A stretch of 35,337 nucleotides of DNA from an uncultured Collinsella sp. (GTDB taxonomy: Bacteria; Actinomycetota; Coriobacteriia; Coriobacteriales; Coriobacteriaceae): positions 1 through 35,337 of the forward strand of contig UQXA01000022.1 in NCBI GenBank assembly GCA_900544865.1. Direction: 5' to 3'. Shown piece by piece: positions 1-8,318 of the stretch (position 1 is its first letter; each line of letters starts with the position of its first letter). A program made the translations under genes and the position numbers. Below the pieces are notes generated by a model, which did not search any database, was not told where the DNA came from, and worked only from the letters and a program-made list of their open reading frames with translations.

Positions 1-30
1 TCGGCAGCGTCAGATGTGTATAAGAGACAG
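1..30. other. Nextera transposase adapter (artefact)
   Basis: The first 30 bases match the Illumina Nextera read-1 transposase adapter and end in the mosaic end AGATGTGTATAAGAGACAG. This is library sequence, not genome. Genomic sequence begins at about base 31, inside the trigger factor gene. Confidence 0.97.
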
Positions 31-1235
31 ACAAGGACACCGCCAAGAAGTACCGCTTCCCGGGCTTCCGTGCCGGTAAGGCTCCCCGTCCGGTCATCGA
101 CTCCGCACTTGGCGCCGAGGCTACCCTCGCTCAGGCCACCAACGACCTGATCGCCGCCAACGAGCCCGCCGTCCTCAACGAGCTGGACATCGTCCCCACC
201 AAGAACGGTGACTACAAGGAGCTCGACCTCGCCAAGGATCACGAGGACTACACCTACACCGTCGAGTTCTCCCTGCGTCCTGCTGCCGAGCTCTCCTCCT
301 TCGACGCCGTCGAGATCGAGATGCCCCCTGCGGAGGTCACCGAGTCAGAGATCAACAACCAGGTCGAGATGCTCCTCAACTACCGTGCCACCTTCGAGGA
401 CGTCGAGGGTCGCGCCGTCGAGGCTGACGACTATGTGACCGTCGACCTCAAGGCCGTCGAGAACGCCGACAACTTTGCCGCCGAGGGCCGCATGCTCATC
501 GCCGGTAGCGACAGCAACCCCAAGGAGTTCAACGAGGCCCTGATCGGCGCTAACGTTGACGACGTCAAGACCGTCACCTGGACCGACGAGGTCGAGGAGG
601 GCGAGGAGGCCGAGACCCACACCGTCGAGGTCACCGTCAAGGGCATCAAGGTCCGCAGCACCCCCGAGCTCACCGACGAGCTCGTCAAGTCCGACTTCGG
701 CTTCGACAGCATCGACGCTATGCGCGACGCCATCAAGATCGAGATCGAGCAGGACAAGGCTTCCCGCCTCCCGGCCGAGAAGGAGAACCGTTGCGTCTCC
801 GCTCTCGCCGAGCGCCTGCAGCTCGACGAGATGGACGCCGACTACGAGCAGTCCGTCTTTGAGGAGCTTGGCCAGAACTTCCTGTCCAACCTCGCTGCCC
901 GCGGCATGACCCTGGACACCTGGCTGCCCGCTTCCGGCCTGACCATGGAGCAGTTCATCGGCGACCTGCACAAGCAGGCCAACGACGTCGCCCGTGAGTC
1001 TCTGGCTCTCGACGCCCTCGGCCGCGAGCTCAAGATCGAGGTCACCGAGGACGACATCAACGCCGAGTTCGAGAAGGCCGGCGTCAAGGACGTCGAGGCT
1101 TCTAAGGCCGAGTTCATCGCCGACGGCCGCATGCCTGCCGTCCGCGAGTCCATCCGTCGCTCCAAGGCCGTCGACCACCTGGTCGAGAACGCCAAGGTGA
1201 CCGAGGTCGACGAGACCGCCAAGGACGCCGAGTAA
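31..1235 (+). CDS. tig: Trigger factor, 5'-truncated by contig end
   Basis: Ribosome-associated chaperone and peptidyl-prolyl isomerase that shields nascent chains at the exit tunnel. The reading frame is open from base 33 to TAA at 1233-1235 (400 codons). It begins with PGFRAGKAPR, matching the ribosome-docking GFRxGKAP signature, so roughly the first 30 residues are missing. The PPIase-like domain follows (residues near VEADDYVTVDL through TVEVTVKGIKV). The long helical C-terminal chaperone region comes next, with an acidic tail. The start codon is replaced by the adapter. An internal ATG at 321 is in frame but is not the real start. Gene order tig-clpP-clpX is a widespread bacterial arrangement. 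Identification is firm. Confidence 0.95.
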
Positions 1236-1311
1236 TTCTCGCCACCTTGCCCGCGAGCGCATGCGTGCGCCCGTGATGGGGTAAAGTTATACACCGGTTA
1301 TCCGGTTGCTT

Positions 1312-1356
1312 CGTACGGTGCCAGCCAATGCATAGCATGCGGGCACCGTACGTTTA
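1312..1356 (+). terminator. Likely tig terminator hairpin
   Basis: A perfect 11-bp inverted repeat, CGTACGGTGCC (1312-1322) and GGCACCGTACG (1342-1352), with a 19-nt loop is followed by TTTAT. It lies between tig and clpP and probably ends the tig transcript or attenuates read-through. The T-tract is short, so strength is uncertain. The clpP promoter must lie nearby but I could not place it. Confidence 0.6.
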
Positions 1357-1398
1357 TCTAGAACCAATTTGGTCCGCAAGAGAGAAATGGAGATGCGT

Positions 1399-2019
1399 AT
1401 GATCGCTAAGTTCGATTCCGCCCTCGTGCCATACGTTATCGAGCAGACACCGCGCGGCGAGCGCAGCTACGATATCTATTCGCGCCTGCTCAACGACCGC
1501 ATCATCTTCTTGGGCGAGGAGATCAACTCCGTCAGCGCCAACCTGGTCGTTGCCCAGCTGCTGCATCTTGAGAGCCAGGATGCTGAGAAGGATATCTCGC
1601 TCTACATCAATTCGCCCGGTGGCGAGGTCTACTCCGGCCTGGCGATTCTGGACACCATGAACTTCATTAAGCCGCAGGTCTCCACCATTTGCGTGGGTAT
1701 GGCCGCGTCTATGGCCGCCGTGCTGCTTTCGGCCGGCGCCAAGGGCAAGCGCTTCTGCCTGCCGCACTCCAAGGTCATGATTCACCAGCCCAGCGGCGGT
1801 GCCCAGGGCCAGCAGACCGAGATCGAGATTGTGGCCGAGGAGATTAAGAAGACCCGCCGCGAGCTCAACCAGATCCTGTCCGACGCCTCGGGCCAGCCCA
1901 TCGAGAAGGTCCAGGCTGATACCGAGCGCGACAACTACCTGACCGCTGCCGAGGCCCTCGACTACGGCCTGATCGACCGTATCGTCACCTCGCGCGACCT
2001 TGCCGCGAAGGACGCCTAG
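1399..2019 (+). CDS. clpP: ATP-dependent Clp protease proteolytic subunit ClpP
   Basis: Serine peptidase (family S14) forming the 14-mer chamber that degrades substrates unfolded by ClpX. With the ATG at 1399 the protein has 206 residues, near the family norm. The triad is visible: Ser104 in VGMAASMAA, His129 in MIHQPSGG and Asp178 in ERDNY. The spacing (25 and 49 residues) equals that of E. coli ClpP. I chose ATG 1399 because GGAG at 1389-1392 sits 6 nt upstream. In-frame ATGs at 1393 and 1387 and a TTG at 1369 are alternatives that only lengthen the N-terminal tail. clpX follows after 1 nt, so the two are co-transcribed and probably coupled in translation. Confidence 0.96.
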   Translation: MIAKFDSALVPYVIEQTPRGERSYDIYSRLLNDRIIFLGEEINSVSANLVVAQLLHLESQDAEKDISLYINSPGGEVYSGLAILDTMNFIKPQVSTICVGMAASMAAVLLSAGAKGKRFCLPHSKVMIHQPSGGAQGQQTEIEIVAEEIKKTRRELNQILSDASGQPIEKVQADTERDNYLTAAEALDYGLIDRIVTSRDLAAKDA

Positions 2020-2020
2020 G

Positions 2021-3427
2021 ATGGCCGGTAACATGCAGGACAATTTCGACGAGAACGGCAACCCCATCCGCTGCTCCTTCTGCGGAAAAGAGCAGGGCCA
2101 GGTCCGTCGCCTCGTAAAGGGTCCGACCAACATCTTTATCTGTGACGAGTGCGTCGCCGCCTGCTCCGAGATTTTGGAGGAGTCGCTGGCTTCGGACTTT
2201 ATGGACGCTGCCCGCAACGGCAAGCTGCCGGGCTTCCTCAACGACCACGGCCAGGCTGCTGGGCAGCCCGCCGTGGACCCCGAGACCGAGGGCTTTGAGC
2301 TCGAGGACGACCGCCAGGTCATCACGCACGTGCCGACGCCGCACGAGATCTATGACGAGCTTTCGGCCTATGTTATGGGTCAGGAGGACGCCAAGCGCGC
2401 CATGTCGGTTGCCGTGTACAACCACTATCGCCGCGTGATCGAGGGCGGCGCCGCGGTGTCTGCCTTTGACGACGACATGGGCTCGCAGTTCGACGACGAT
2501 ATGGACGAGGTAGAGCTCGCCAAGTCCAACATCTTGCTGCTCGGTCCCACCGGTACCGGTAAGACCCTGCTGGCCCAGACGCTCGCGCGCATCCTCGAGG
2601 TGCCGTTTGCCATCGCCGACGCCACTGCGCTCACCGAGGCCGGCTACGTGGGCGAGGACGTGGAGAACATCCTGCTCAAGCTCATCAACGCCGCCGATGG
2701 CGATATTGAGCGCGCACAGGTGGGCATTATCTACGTGGACGAGATCGACAAGATCGCCCGCAAGGCCGAGAACCTTTCCATCACCCGCGATGTCTCGGGC
2801 GAGGGCGTTCAGCAGGCACTGCTTAAGATTCTTGAGGGCACGGTGGCAAGCGTTCCGCCCACCGGTGGCCGCAAGCATCCCCAGCAGGAGCTGCTGCAGA
2901 TCGACACGACCAACATCCTGTTTATCTGCGGCGGTGCCTTTGTGGGCCTGGATAAGATCATTGCTGATCGCGTGGGCAACAAGGGCGTGGGCTTTAACTC
3001 CGAGATCGCCGGCCCCACCTCGGTCGACGAGAACGACCTGCTGCGCCAGGTGCTCCCGCAAGACCTCAACGCCTTTGGCATGATCCCCGAGTTTGTGGGA
3101 CGTACGCCCGTCGTCACCCAGACGCAGGCGCTCGATGAGGACGACCTGGTGTCGATTCTGACCGAGCCCAAGAACGCCGTGGTGCGCCAGTACCGCAAGA
3201 TGTTCCAGCTCGAGGACGTCGATCTTGAGTTTGAGGACGCCGCCCTGCACGAGATTGCCCGCATGGCGCTCGCCCGCAAGACCGGCGCCCGCGGCCTGCG
3301 TGCCATCTGCGAGGACGTGCTGCAGCAGACGATGTTCGACCTCCCCAGTGAGGAGGGCGTTGCCAAGGTCGTCGTGACCGAAGCCTCCGTAAAGGGCGAA
3401 GAGCAGCCCCAGCGCATCTACGGGTAA
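2021..3427 (+). CDS. clpX: ATP-dependent Clp protease ATP-binding subunit ClpX
   Basis: AAA+ unfoldase that delivers proteins to ClpP; 468 residues. The N-terminal zinc-binding domain has Cys18, Cys21, Cys41 and Cys44. Walker A is GPTGTGKT (175-182), Walker B is IIYVDE (236-241), the GYVG pore loop is at 208-211, and the RKH loop is at 284-286 in GGRKHPQQ. The sensor-2 region is GARGLRAI. The ATG at 2021 lies 1 nt after the clpP stop and is preceded by GAAGGA at 2008-2013. An in-frame TTG at 2000 inside clpP and an ATG at 2033 are less likely starts. An acidic insertion (FDDDMGSQFDDDMDE, about residues 149-163) sits just before the Walker A strand, a spot that varies in the family. Confidence 0.96.
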   Translation: MAGNMQDNFDENGNPIRCSFCGKEQGQVRRLVKGPTNIFICDECVAACSEILEESLASDFMDAARNGKLPGFLNDHGQAAGQPAVDPETEGFELEDDRQVITHVPTPHEIYDELSAYVMGQEDAKRAMSVAVYNHYRRVIEGGAAVSAFDDDMGSQFDDDMDEVELAKSNILLLGPTGTGKTLLAQTLARILEVPFAIADATALTEAGYVGEDVENILLKLINAADGDIERAQVGIIYVDEIDKIARKAENLSITRDVSGEGVQQALLKILEGTVASVPPTGGRKHPQQELLQIDTTNILFICGGAFVGLDKIIADRVGNKGVGFNSEIAGPTSVDENDLLRQVLPQDLNAFGMIPEFVGRTPVVTQTQALDEDDLVSILTEPKNAVVRQYRKMFQLEDVDLEFEDAALHEIARMALARKTGARGLRAICEDVLQQTMFDLPSEEGVAKVVVTEASVKGEEQPQRIYG

Positions 3428-3441
3428 ATAGCTTGAATCCT

Positions 3442-3467
3442 GGCCCCGCGGCAACCACCGCGGGGCC
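3442..3467 (+). terminator. Terminator-like hairpin after clpX
   Basis: A perfect 10-bp GC stem, GGCCCCGCGG (3442-3451) and CCGCGGGGCC (3458-3467), has a 6-nt loop. It begins 15 nt after the clpX stop. There is no strong T-run after it, so termination may be partial. Confidence 0.6.
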
Positions 3468-3476
3468 TGCCATTTA

Positions 3477-3555
3477 GGGACAGGTTTATTTTGGTCGGTT
3501 TTATATGGGCAAATGTCGTTTCCCCTGATAAAACCTACCAAAATAAACCTGTCCC
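3477..3555. repeat. Long inverted repeat, GGGACAGGTTTATTTTGGT family
   Basis: Left arm 3477-3504 begins GGGACAGGTTTATTTTGGT. Right arm 3528-3555 is its reverse complement with one mismatch in 28 bases. The loop is 23 nt. It lies between the clpX terminator hairpin and the valS leader element. The shorter inverted repeat at 22722-22843 shares the ACAGGTTT core, so the two may be related. Function is unknown: a dispersed hairpin or REP-like element is the simplest reading. Confidence 0.8.
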
Positions 3556-3631
3556 TTTTCGGCAGGTATGCCTGTGCTATTCTGTGAGATTGTCAAGTTA
3601 GTACCTTCAGACTGAAGTAATCGATACCTAA

Positions 3632-3744
3632 GGCGTGTCCGCCTGCTTGGTTTTCGTAGATTCCGCACGAGCCGAAGAGCACTTAATGTGCTCTTCGTGC
3701 GAGTCAGGACCTGACCGAGCGAAAACCAAGCAGGCGGACACGCC
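3632..3744. repeat. Hairpin element A upstream of valS
   Basis: The outer arms 3632-3656 and 3720-3744 are perfectly complementary over 25 bp. Inside is a second perfect stem, GAAGAGCAC (3674-3682), loop TTAAT, GTGCTCTTC (3688-3696). Conserved landmarks shared with element B (6477-6585, opposite orientation) are TTCCGCAC at 3661-3668 and CAGGAC at 3705-3710. The outer-arm sequences of A and B differ but each pairs with itself. The element ends 20 nt before the valS start, so as RNA it could affect valS expression. No T-box motif (TGGNACCGCG) is seen. Confidence 0.85.
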
Positions 3745-3764
3745 GACGGGCAAGGGAGAGATAT

Positions 3765-6461
3765 ATGGAAGAAATGCCCAAGAACTACGATCCGTCGACC
3801 AACGAGCCGGCGATCCTGCAGAAGTGGCTCGACGGCGGCTATTACAAGCGCCGTGAGGGCGTGGGCGACTGCACCGTCACCATTCCGCCTCCCAACGTAA
3901 CCGGCAAGCTCCACATGGGTCACGCCACCGACGACTCCATCCAGGACGCCATCATCCGTATGGCCCGCATGCGCGGCAAGTCCACGCGCTGGGTGCTCGG
4001 CACCGACCACGCCGGTATCGCCACGCAGACCAAGGTCGACAAGAAGCTCAAGAGCGAGGGCATCAGCCGCCTGGAGATCGGTCGCGATAGGTTTGTAGAC
4101 GCCTGCTGGGATTGGACCCACGAGTACGGCGGCATCATCGTCGAGCAGATCAAGCGCATGGGCTGCTCCGTCGACTTTGATAACGAGCGCTTTACCATGG
4201 ACGAGGACTATGCCCAGGCCGTGCGCAAGGTGTTCTGCGACTGGTACCACGACGGTCTGATCTATCGCGGCAAGCGCATCGTCAACTGGTGCCCCAACTG
4301 CACCACCGCCATCTCGGACGACGAGGCCGAGTACAAGGACGAGAAGGGCCATCTGTGGCACCTGCGCTATCCGCTGACCGAGCCGGTCAACGGCCAGGAC
4401 TACATTGTCGTCGCCACCACGCGCCCCGAGACCATGCTCGGCGATACGGGCGTTGCCGTCTCCCCGAAGGACCCCGAGAAGGCCGCCTTCGTGGGCAAGA
4501 CCGTCAAGCTCCCCATCGTCGACCGCGAGATCCCCATCTTTGAGGATTGGCATGTCGACGCCAACTTTGGCTCCGGCTTTGTCAAGGTCACGCCTGCTCA
4601 CGACCCCAACGACTACGCCATGGGTCAGGCTCACGACCTGCCGCAGATCAATATCTTCGACGAGCACGCGGTGGTCGTCGAGGGCTACGGCGAGTTCACG
4701 GGCATGAACCGCGACGAGTGCCGCGAAGCCGTCATCAAGTGGTTCGACGAGCACGGCCTACTCGACCACGTCGAGGAGCACGACCACTCCGTCATGCACT
4801 GCTACCGTTGCGACGCCGCGCTTGAGCCGTGGCTTTCTGAGCAGTGGTTTGTGGCCGTCGACAAGCTTAAGGGGCCGGCGCTCGACGCCGTCAACTCCGG
4901 CAAGGTCACCTTCCACCCCTCGCGCTGGACGCAGACCTACACCACCTGGATGGAGAACCTCAAGGATTGGTGCATCAGCCGCCAGCTGTGGTGGGGCCAC
5001 CGCATTCCCGTGTTCTACTGCGAGGACTGCGGCTGGGAGGACGCCCTTACCGAGGACACCGACGTGTGCCCCAAGTGCGGCGGCCATCACGTGCATCAGG
5101 ACGAGAACGTGCTGGACACTTGGTTCAGCTCGCAGCTGTGGACCTTCGCCACGCAGGGCTGGCCGCAAAAGCCGGAGCTGCTCGAGGGGCATCATCCCAC
5201 GACGGCGCTCGTCACCGCGCGCGACATCATCGCGCTGTGGGTTGCTCGCATGGTTATGAGCTCGCTGTACTTCCTGGACGAGGTGCCGTTTAAGGACGTC
5301 GTCATCTACCCGACGATCCTTGCCAAGGACGGCAGCCGCATGTCCAAGTCCAAGGGCAACGGCGTTGACCCCATGGACCTCATCGGTATGTACGGCGCCG
5401 ACGCCATGCGCTACAACCTGCTGACGCTGTGCACCAACAACCAGGACGTCAAGTTTGACGCGAACATCGATAAGAAGACCAAGAAGCTCATCGACAGCCC
5501 GCGCACCGACCAGGCCAAGAGCTTTGTGACCAAGATCTGGAACGCCAGCCGCTTCCTGCTCATGAACATGGAGGGCTACACGCCCGGCGAGCCCGTCGTG
5601 GAGACGTCGGCCGACGCTTGGATGTTCAGTCGCCTGGCCAAGGCCGTGAAGATGGTCACCGAGGGTATTGAGAACTACACCTTTGGCGACATGGCCCGCG
5701 GCGTGCAGCAGTTCTTCTGGAACGAGGTCTGCGACTGGTACGTCGAGGTCACCAAGGCCCGCCTGAAGGGCGAGGGCCGTCTGCAGGCCCAGCGCAACCT
5801 GATCTTTGTGCTCGACACCTCCATTCGCCTGATGCACCCGCTTATGCCGTTTGTCACCGAGGAGATTTGGGACAACATGCCGGCGAGCGTGCTCGACCTG
5901 GACGCCGAGGGTAACGTGGACCGCGCCGAGGCGCTCATGATCGCCAAGTGGCCCGAGCCCGCCGACTACGCCAAGTATGTCGACGAGGACGCCGAACGCG
6001 CGTTTGAGCTGTGCCGCGCCGTCGTTTCCGCCGCTCGCGCCACGCGTTCGCGTTATCGCTTGAGCCCCAAGGCCGAGCTCGACGTGGTCGTGCGCGCCGG
6101 TGCCGAGGACATCGAGAAGCTCGAGAGCCTGCGCTCCACGATTGAGCCGCTGGCCAACACCGCCTCGCTGGTCATGGGTACCGACGTTGAGAAGCCGGCC
6201 GCGAGCATCGCCGTGGTCGACAGCGGCGTCGAGGTCTTTGTGGTGCTCGAGGGCAAGGTCGATCTTTCGGCCGAGAAGGCGCGCCTGGAGAAGGAGATCG
6301 CCGCGGCGCAGAAGGAGCTCGCCGGCTGCGAGAAGACGCTCGCCAACGAGGGCTTTGTGGCCAAGGCCGCGCCTGCGGTGGTCCAGAAGAAGAGGGACCG
6401 TGCAGCTGAGCTCAAGGAGATCCTGGCGGCGCTGACTGCTCAGGTTGCTGACTTCTCGTAG
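3765..6461 (+). CDS. valS: Valine--tRNA ligase
   Basis: Class I aminoacyl-tRNA synthetase that charges tRNA-Val and edits misactivated threonine. It has 898 residues, normal for the family. The HIGH-type signature is HMGH at residues 50-53 (in PNVTGKLHMGH) and the KMSKS loop is RMSKS at 525-529. Cysteine pairs (CYRC, CEDC, CPKC) lie between them and may bind zinc. The C-terminal coiled coil (from about LSAEKARLEKEI to the end) is the ValRS tRNA-binding arm. ATG 3765 follows GGGAGAG. The gene sits between two inverted copies of one hairpin family. It is transcribed in the same direction as clpPX and folC. Confidence 0.97.
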   Translation: MEEMPKNYDPSTNEPAILQKWLDGGYYKRREGVGDCTVTIPPPNVTGKLHMGHATDDSIQDAIIRMARMRGKSTRWVLGTDHAGIATQTKVDKKLKSEGISRLEIGRDRFVDACWDWTHEYGGIIVEQIKRMGCSVDFDNERFTMDEDYAQAVRKVFCDWYHDGLIYRGKRIVNWCPNCTTAISDDEAEYKDEKGHLWHLRYPLTEPVNGQDYIVVATTRPETMLGDTGVAVSPKDPEKAAFVGKTVKLPIVDREIPIFEDWHVDANFGSGFVKVTPAHDPNDYAMGQAHDLPQINIFDEHAVVVEGYGEFTGMNRDECREAVIKWFDEHGLLDHVEEHDHSVMHCYRCDAALEPWLSEQWFVAVDKLKGPALDAVNSGKVTFHPSRWTQTYTTWMENLKDWCISRQLWWGHRIPVFYCEDCGWEDALTEDTDVCPKCGGHHVHQDENVLDTWFSSQLWTFATQGWPQKPELLEGHHPTTALVTARDIIALWVARMVMSSLYFLDEVPFKDVVIYPTILAKDGSRMSKSKGNGVDPMDLIGMYGADAMRYNLLTLCTNNQDVKFDANIDKKTKKLIDSPRTDQAKSFVTKIWNASRFLLMNMEGYTPGEPVVETSADAWMFSRLAKAVKMVTEGIENYTFGDMARGVQQFFWNEVCDWYVEVTKARLKGEGRLQAQRNLIFVLDTSIRLMHPLMPFVTEEIWDNMPASVLDLDAEGNVDRAEALMIAKWPEPADYAKYVDEDAERAFELCRAVVSAARATRSRYRLSPKAELDVVVRAGAEDIEKLESLRSTIEPLANTASLVMGTDVEKPAASIAVVDSGVEVFVVLEGKVDLSAEKARLEKEIAAAQKELAGCEKTLANEGFVAKAAPAVVQKKRDRAAELKEILAALTAQVADFS

Positions 6462-6476
6462 GTCTAACTTGGGGGC

Positions 6477-6585
6477 GCGTCCCGATGCTTTGCTCTCCGC
6501 TGCGAACAGTCCTGCGCAAGACGGACAGCACATTAAGTGCTGTCCTTTGCGTGCGGAACTTGCGGCGAGAAAAGCATCGGGCCGC
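6477..6585. repeat. Hairpin element B downstream of valS
   Basis: The outer arms 6477-6500 and 6562-6585 pair at 21 of 24 positions. The inner stem is GGACAGCAC (6523-6531), loop ATTAA, GTGCTGTCC (6537-6545). It contains GTCCTG at 6509-6514 and GTGCGGAA at 6551-6558. These are the reverse complements of the landmarks in element A, at identical distances from the loop centre (20 and 17 nt), so B is the same element inverted. It starts 16 nt after the valS stop. Confidence 0.85.
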
Positions 6586-6686
6586 TCCTAGTGCGGTTAC
6601 GTGGTTGTTTGCAACTGGTAGGTTGGGGCCACTGGGTTGTGGCCTTGATCTTGCTGCAAGCGGATAAAGGCTGAAATTGTCAACGC

Positions 6687-6719
6687 GAGGGGCTCATTCT
6701 TTTTGATGAGCCTCTTTTT
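6687..6719 (+). terminator. Rho-independent terminator before folC
   Basis: GGCTCAT (6691-6697) pairs with ATGAGCC (6706-6712) around an 8-nt loop, with flanking GAG/CTC pairing and then TTTTT at 6715-6719. It should end transcripts coming from valS. It also argues that folC starts downstream of it, at 6742. Confidence 0.85.
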
Positions 6720-6741
6720 CTGTTATGGGGGACTTTGGGTT

Positions 6742-8085
6742 ATGGCTAAGCGTTCTGGGTCGTATGTCGTTCCTTTCTCGTTTGAGTTGCTTTCGTTTGA
6801 TGAGGCTGTTGGGCTTGCTGCTGATACGGGGCGGATTTCTGGGGATGCTGGTCCTCTGCTCGAGACGGTTGTCGATATGCTCTATGAGCTGGGGCGTCCG
6901 GACGAGTATTTCGATTGCATTCAGGTTGCCGGTACCAATGGCAAGACTTCGACTACGCGTTTTTCGGCTGCTATCCTTCGCGGCGAGGGGCTCAAGACCG
7001 CGCTTTATACGTCGCCGCAGCTGGTGCGCTATCCCGAGCGCATGGAGGTTGACGGGCGCGTTGTGAGCGACGAGGCCTTTGCCCGTGGCGTTTCGGCGGC
7101 TGTCGAGGCGGGGCGTCGCGTGAATGCGCGTCGTGTGGCGGCGGGGGAGCGCGCCTATACCATCACGCCGTTTGACCTGCTGACGGCTGCTGCACTGGTG
7201 GTGTTTGCCGAGGCTTGCGTGGACGTGGCCGTGCTTGAGGTCGGCATGGGCGGACGCTGGGATGCTACGAGTGCGACCGATCCTGTCGCCGTGGCCATTA
7301 CAGGCATTGGGCTCGATCACACACGTATTTTGGGCGACACGCTCGAGGCCATTGCGGGTGAGAAGGCTGCGGTTGTCAAACCCGGGCGCTTGGTTGTTTT
7401 GGGCGAGGGCACACACGAGGCGAGCGTTCAACGCGTGATGGATGCCCGTTGCCGCGAGTGCGGCATAGTGCCGCTGGTGGTGAACCATGCCACGACCAAG
7501 GTGCCGGAGCACGTGGGCGATACGGTTGAGTTTAGCTGCACCACACCGCGTGCGATCTATACGTCGAGCATGGTCAAGCCGGCCTATCAGCCGCAGAATG
7601 CCGCGTGCGCGATTATGCTGTGCGAGGGCTATCTGGGCCGCGAGCTCGACCATGACAAGCTCGATGCGTCGCTTATGGGCTGCCCCACGCCGGGTCGTTT
7701 TGACGTGCTGGGGACCGATCCGCTCAAGCTGATTGACGCTTGTCATAACCCCCAGAGCTGCGAGAACTTTGTAAGCGCGCTGGACGAGATCGATCCGTGC
7801 GTGGAGAATCGCCCCACGTTGCTGTGCGCTGCGCTGGCCGACAAGGACGTGGCAGGCATCGTTGACGTTCTGGTTCCGGCGTTCCCCCGCGTGGTCGTGA
7901 CGCAGACCGATTCCGATCGCGCCCTGCCGGCAGAGGAGCTCGCCGCCCTTGTGGACGCCGATAAGCTCGCAGGCGTGTACCCCAGCGTTTCCGAGGCCCT
8001 TGCAGCTTTCAAGGCCGCAGGCGAGCCCTTCGTAGCAGCCGGCACCATCACCCTAGCCGGCGAAGTAGCCGGCCTGCTGCGCTAA
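6742..8085 (+). CDS. folC: Bifunctional folylpolyglutamate/dihydrofolate synthase
   Basis: Mur-ligase-fold ATP-dependent ligase that adds glutamate to dihydropteroate and to folates. It has 447 residues from the ATG at 6742. The P-loop GTNGKTS is at residues 64-70. The family patterns GIGLDHTRILG...GEKAAVVKPG and TPGRFDVLG follow, then DACHNPQS, which corresponds to the usual DGAHNP. The start at 6742 is preferred because GGGGGA lies about 10 nt upstream, and the longer frame from TTG 6703 would begin inside the terminator hairpin. FolC after ValS is a common neighbourhood in Gram-positive bacteria. It probably has its own promoter, since a terminator precedes it. Confidence 0.93.
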   Translation: MAKRSGSYVVPFSFELLSFDEAVGLAADTGRISGDAGPLLETVVDMLYELGRPDEYFDCIQVAGTNGKTSTTRFSAAILRGEGLKTALYTSPQLVRYPERMEVDGRVVSDEAFARGVSAAVEAGRRVNARRVAAGERAYTITPFDLLTAAALVVFAEACVDVAVLEVGMGGRWDATSATDPVAVAITGIGLDHTRILGDTLEAIAGEKAAVVKPGRLVVLGEGTHEASVQRVMDARCRECGIVPLVVNHATTKVPEHVGDTVEFSCTTPRAIYTSSMVKPAYQPQNAACAIMLCEGYLGRELDHDKLDASLMGCPTPGRFDVLGTDPLKLIDACHNPQSCENFVSALDEIDPCVENRPTLLCAALADKDVAGIVDVLVPAFPRVVVTQTDSDRALPAEELAALVDADKLAGVYPSVSEALAAFKAAGEPFVAAGTITLAGEVAGLLR

Positions 8086-8099
8086 CCCATCCCCTCAGC

Positions 8100-8166
8100 A
8101 GTTGCGGTGAAATACGGACTGTTTTACAAGCCAGAAGCCTCAAACAGTCCGTATATCACCGCAACT
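8100..8166. repeat. AGTTGCGGTG hairpin family, copy 1
   Basis: Arms 8100-8124 and 8142-8166 pair at 24 of 25 positions. They begin AGTTGCGGTGAAATA and end CACCGCAACT. The 17-nt loop contains AGAAGCCT, shared with copy 2. It starts 14 nt after the folC stop and may also act as a terminator. Other copies are at 14911-14977 and 16449-16515. Confidence 0.9.
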
Positions 8167-8206
8167 CAAATTGGCTGCGCTTGGGTGCCCGTTTACGAAA
8201 CCATTT

Positions 8207-8304
8207 ATGCCGCTTAACCTGTGGCATATTGCAAACCTCCATTGGCGAAGGATACGCTCAACTTAACTTGCCAATCGGACCAGTGCTGTTTGGTCCGTTG
8301 AGCG
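8207..8304 (+). promoter_or_regulatory. Structured leader of the giant Ig-repeat gene
   Basis: Stems in the 5' region are ATGCC/GGCAT (8207-8211 with 8223-8227), ATTGGC/GCCAAT (8241-8246 with 8270-8275), CGGACCA/TGGTCCG (8276-8282 with 8291-8297) and CGCTCAA/TTGAGCG (8255-8261 with 8298-8304). The second and fourth cross each other, so they are alternative folds or a pseudoknot. The last stem ends only 5 nt before the ribosome binding site. I recognise no known riboswitch class. The promoter was not located. Confidence 0.45.
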
Positions 8305-8318
8305 TGTCGGGAGGAAAC

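Noticed and set aside
3556..3764. T-box riboswitch before valS
   Set aside because: No TGGNACCGCG antiterminator motif or specifier loop. The structure is instead a repeat element with an inverted copy after valS.
345..6533. Long minus-strand open frames opposite tig, clpX and valS (and likewise opposite thrS and the Ig-repeat gene)
   Set aside because: They are mirror frames of GC3-rich genes, with Leu/Gly/Asp/His-rich nonsense proteins, no family motifs and no ribosome sites.
8207..8304. c-di-GMP (GEMM-I) riboswitch in the leader of the surface protein
   Set aside because: Only GCAAACC is similar. The conserved GGGACGCAAAGCC core and the tetraloop-receptor arrangement are not present.
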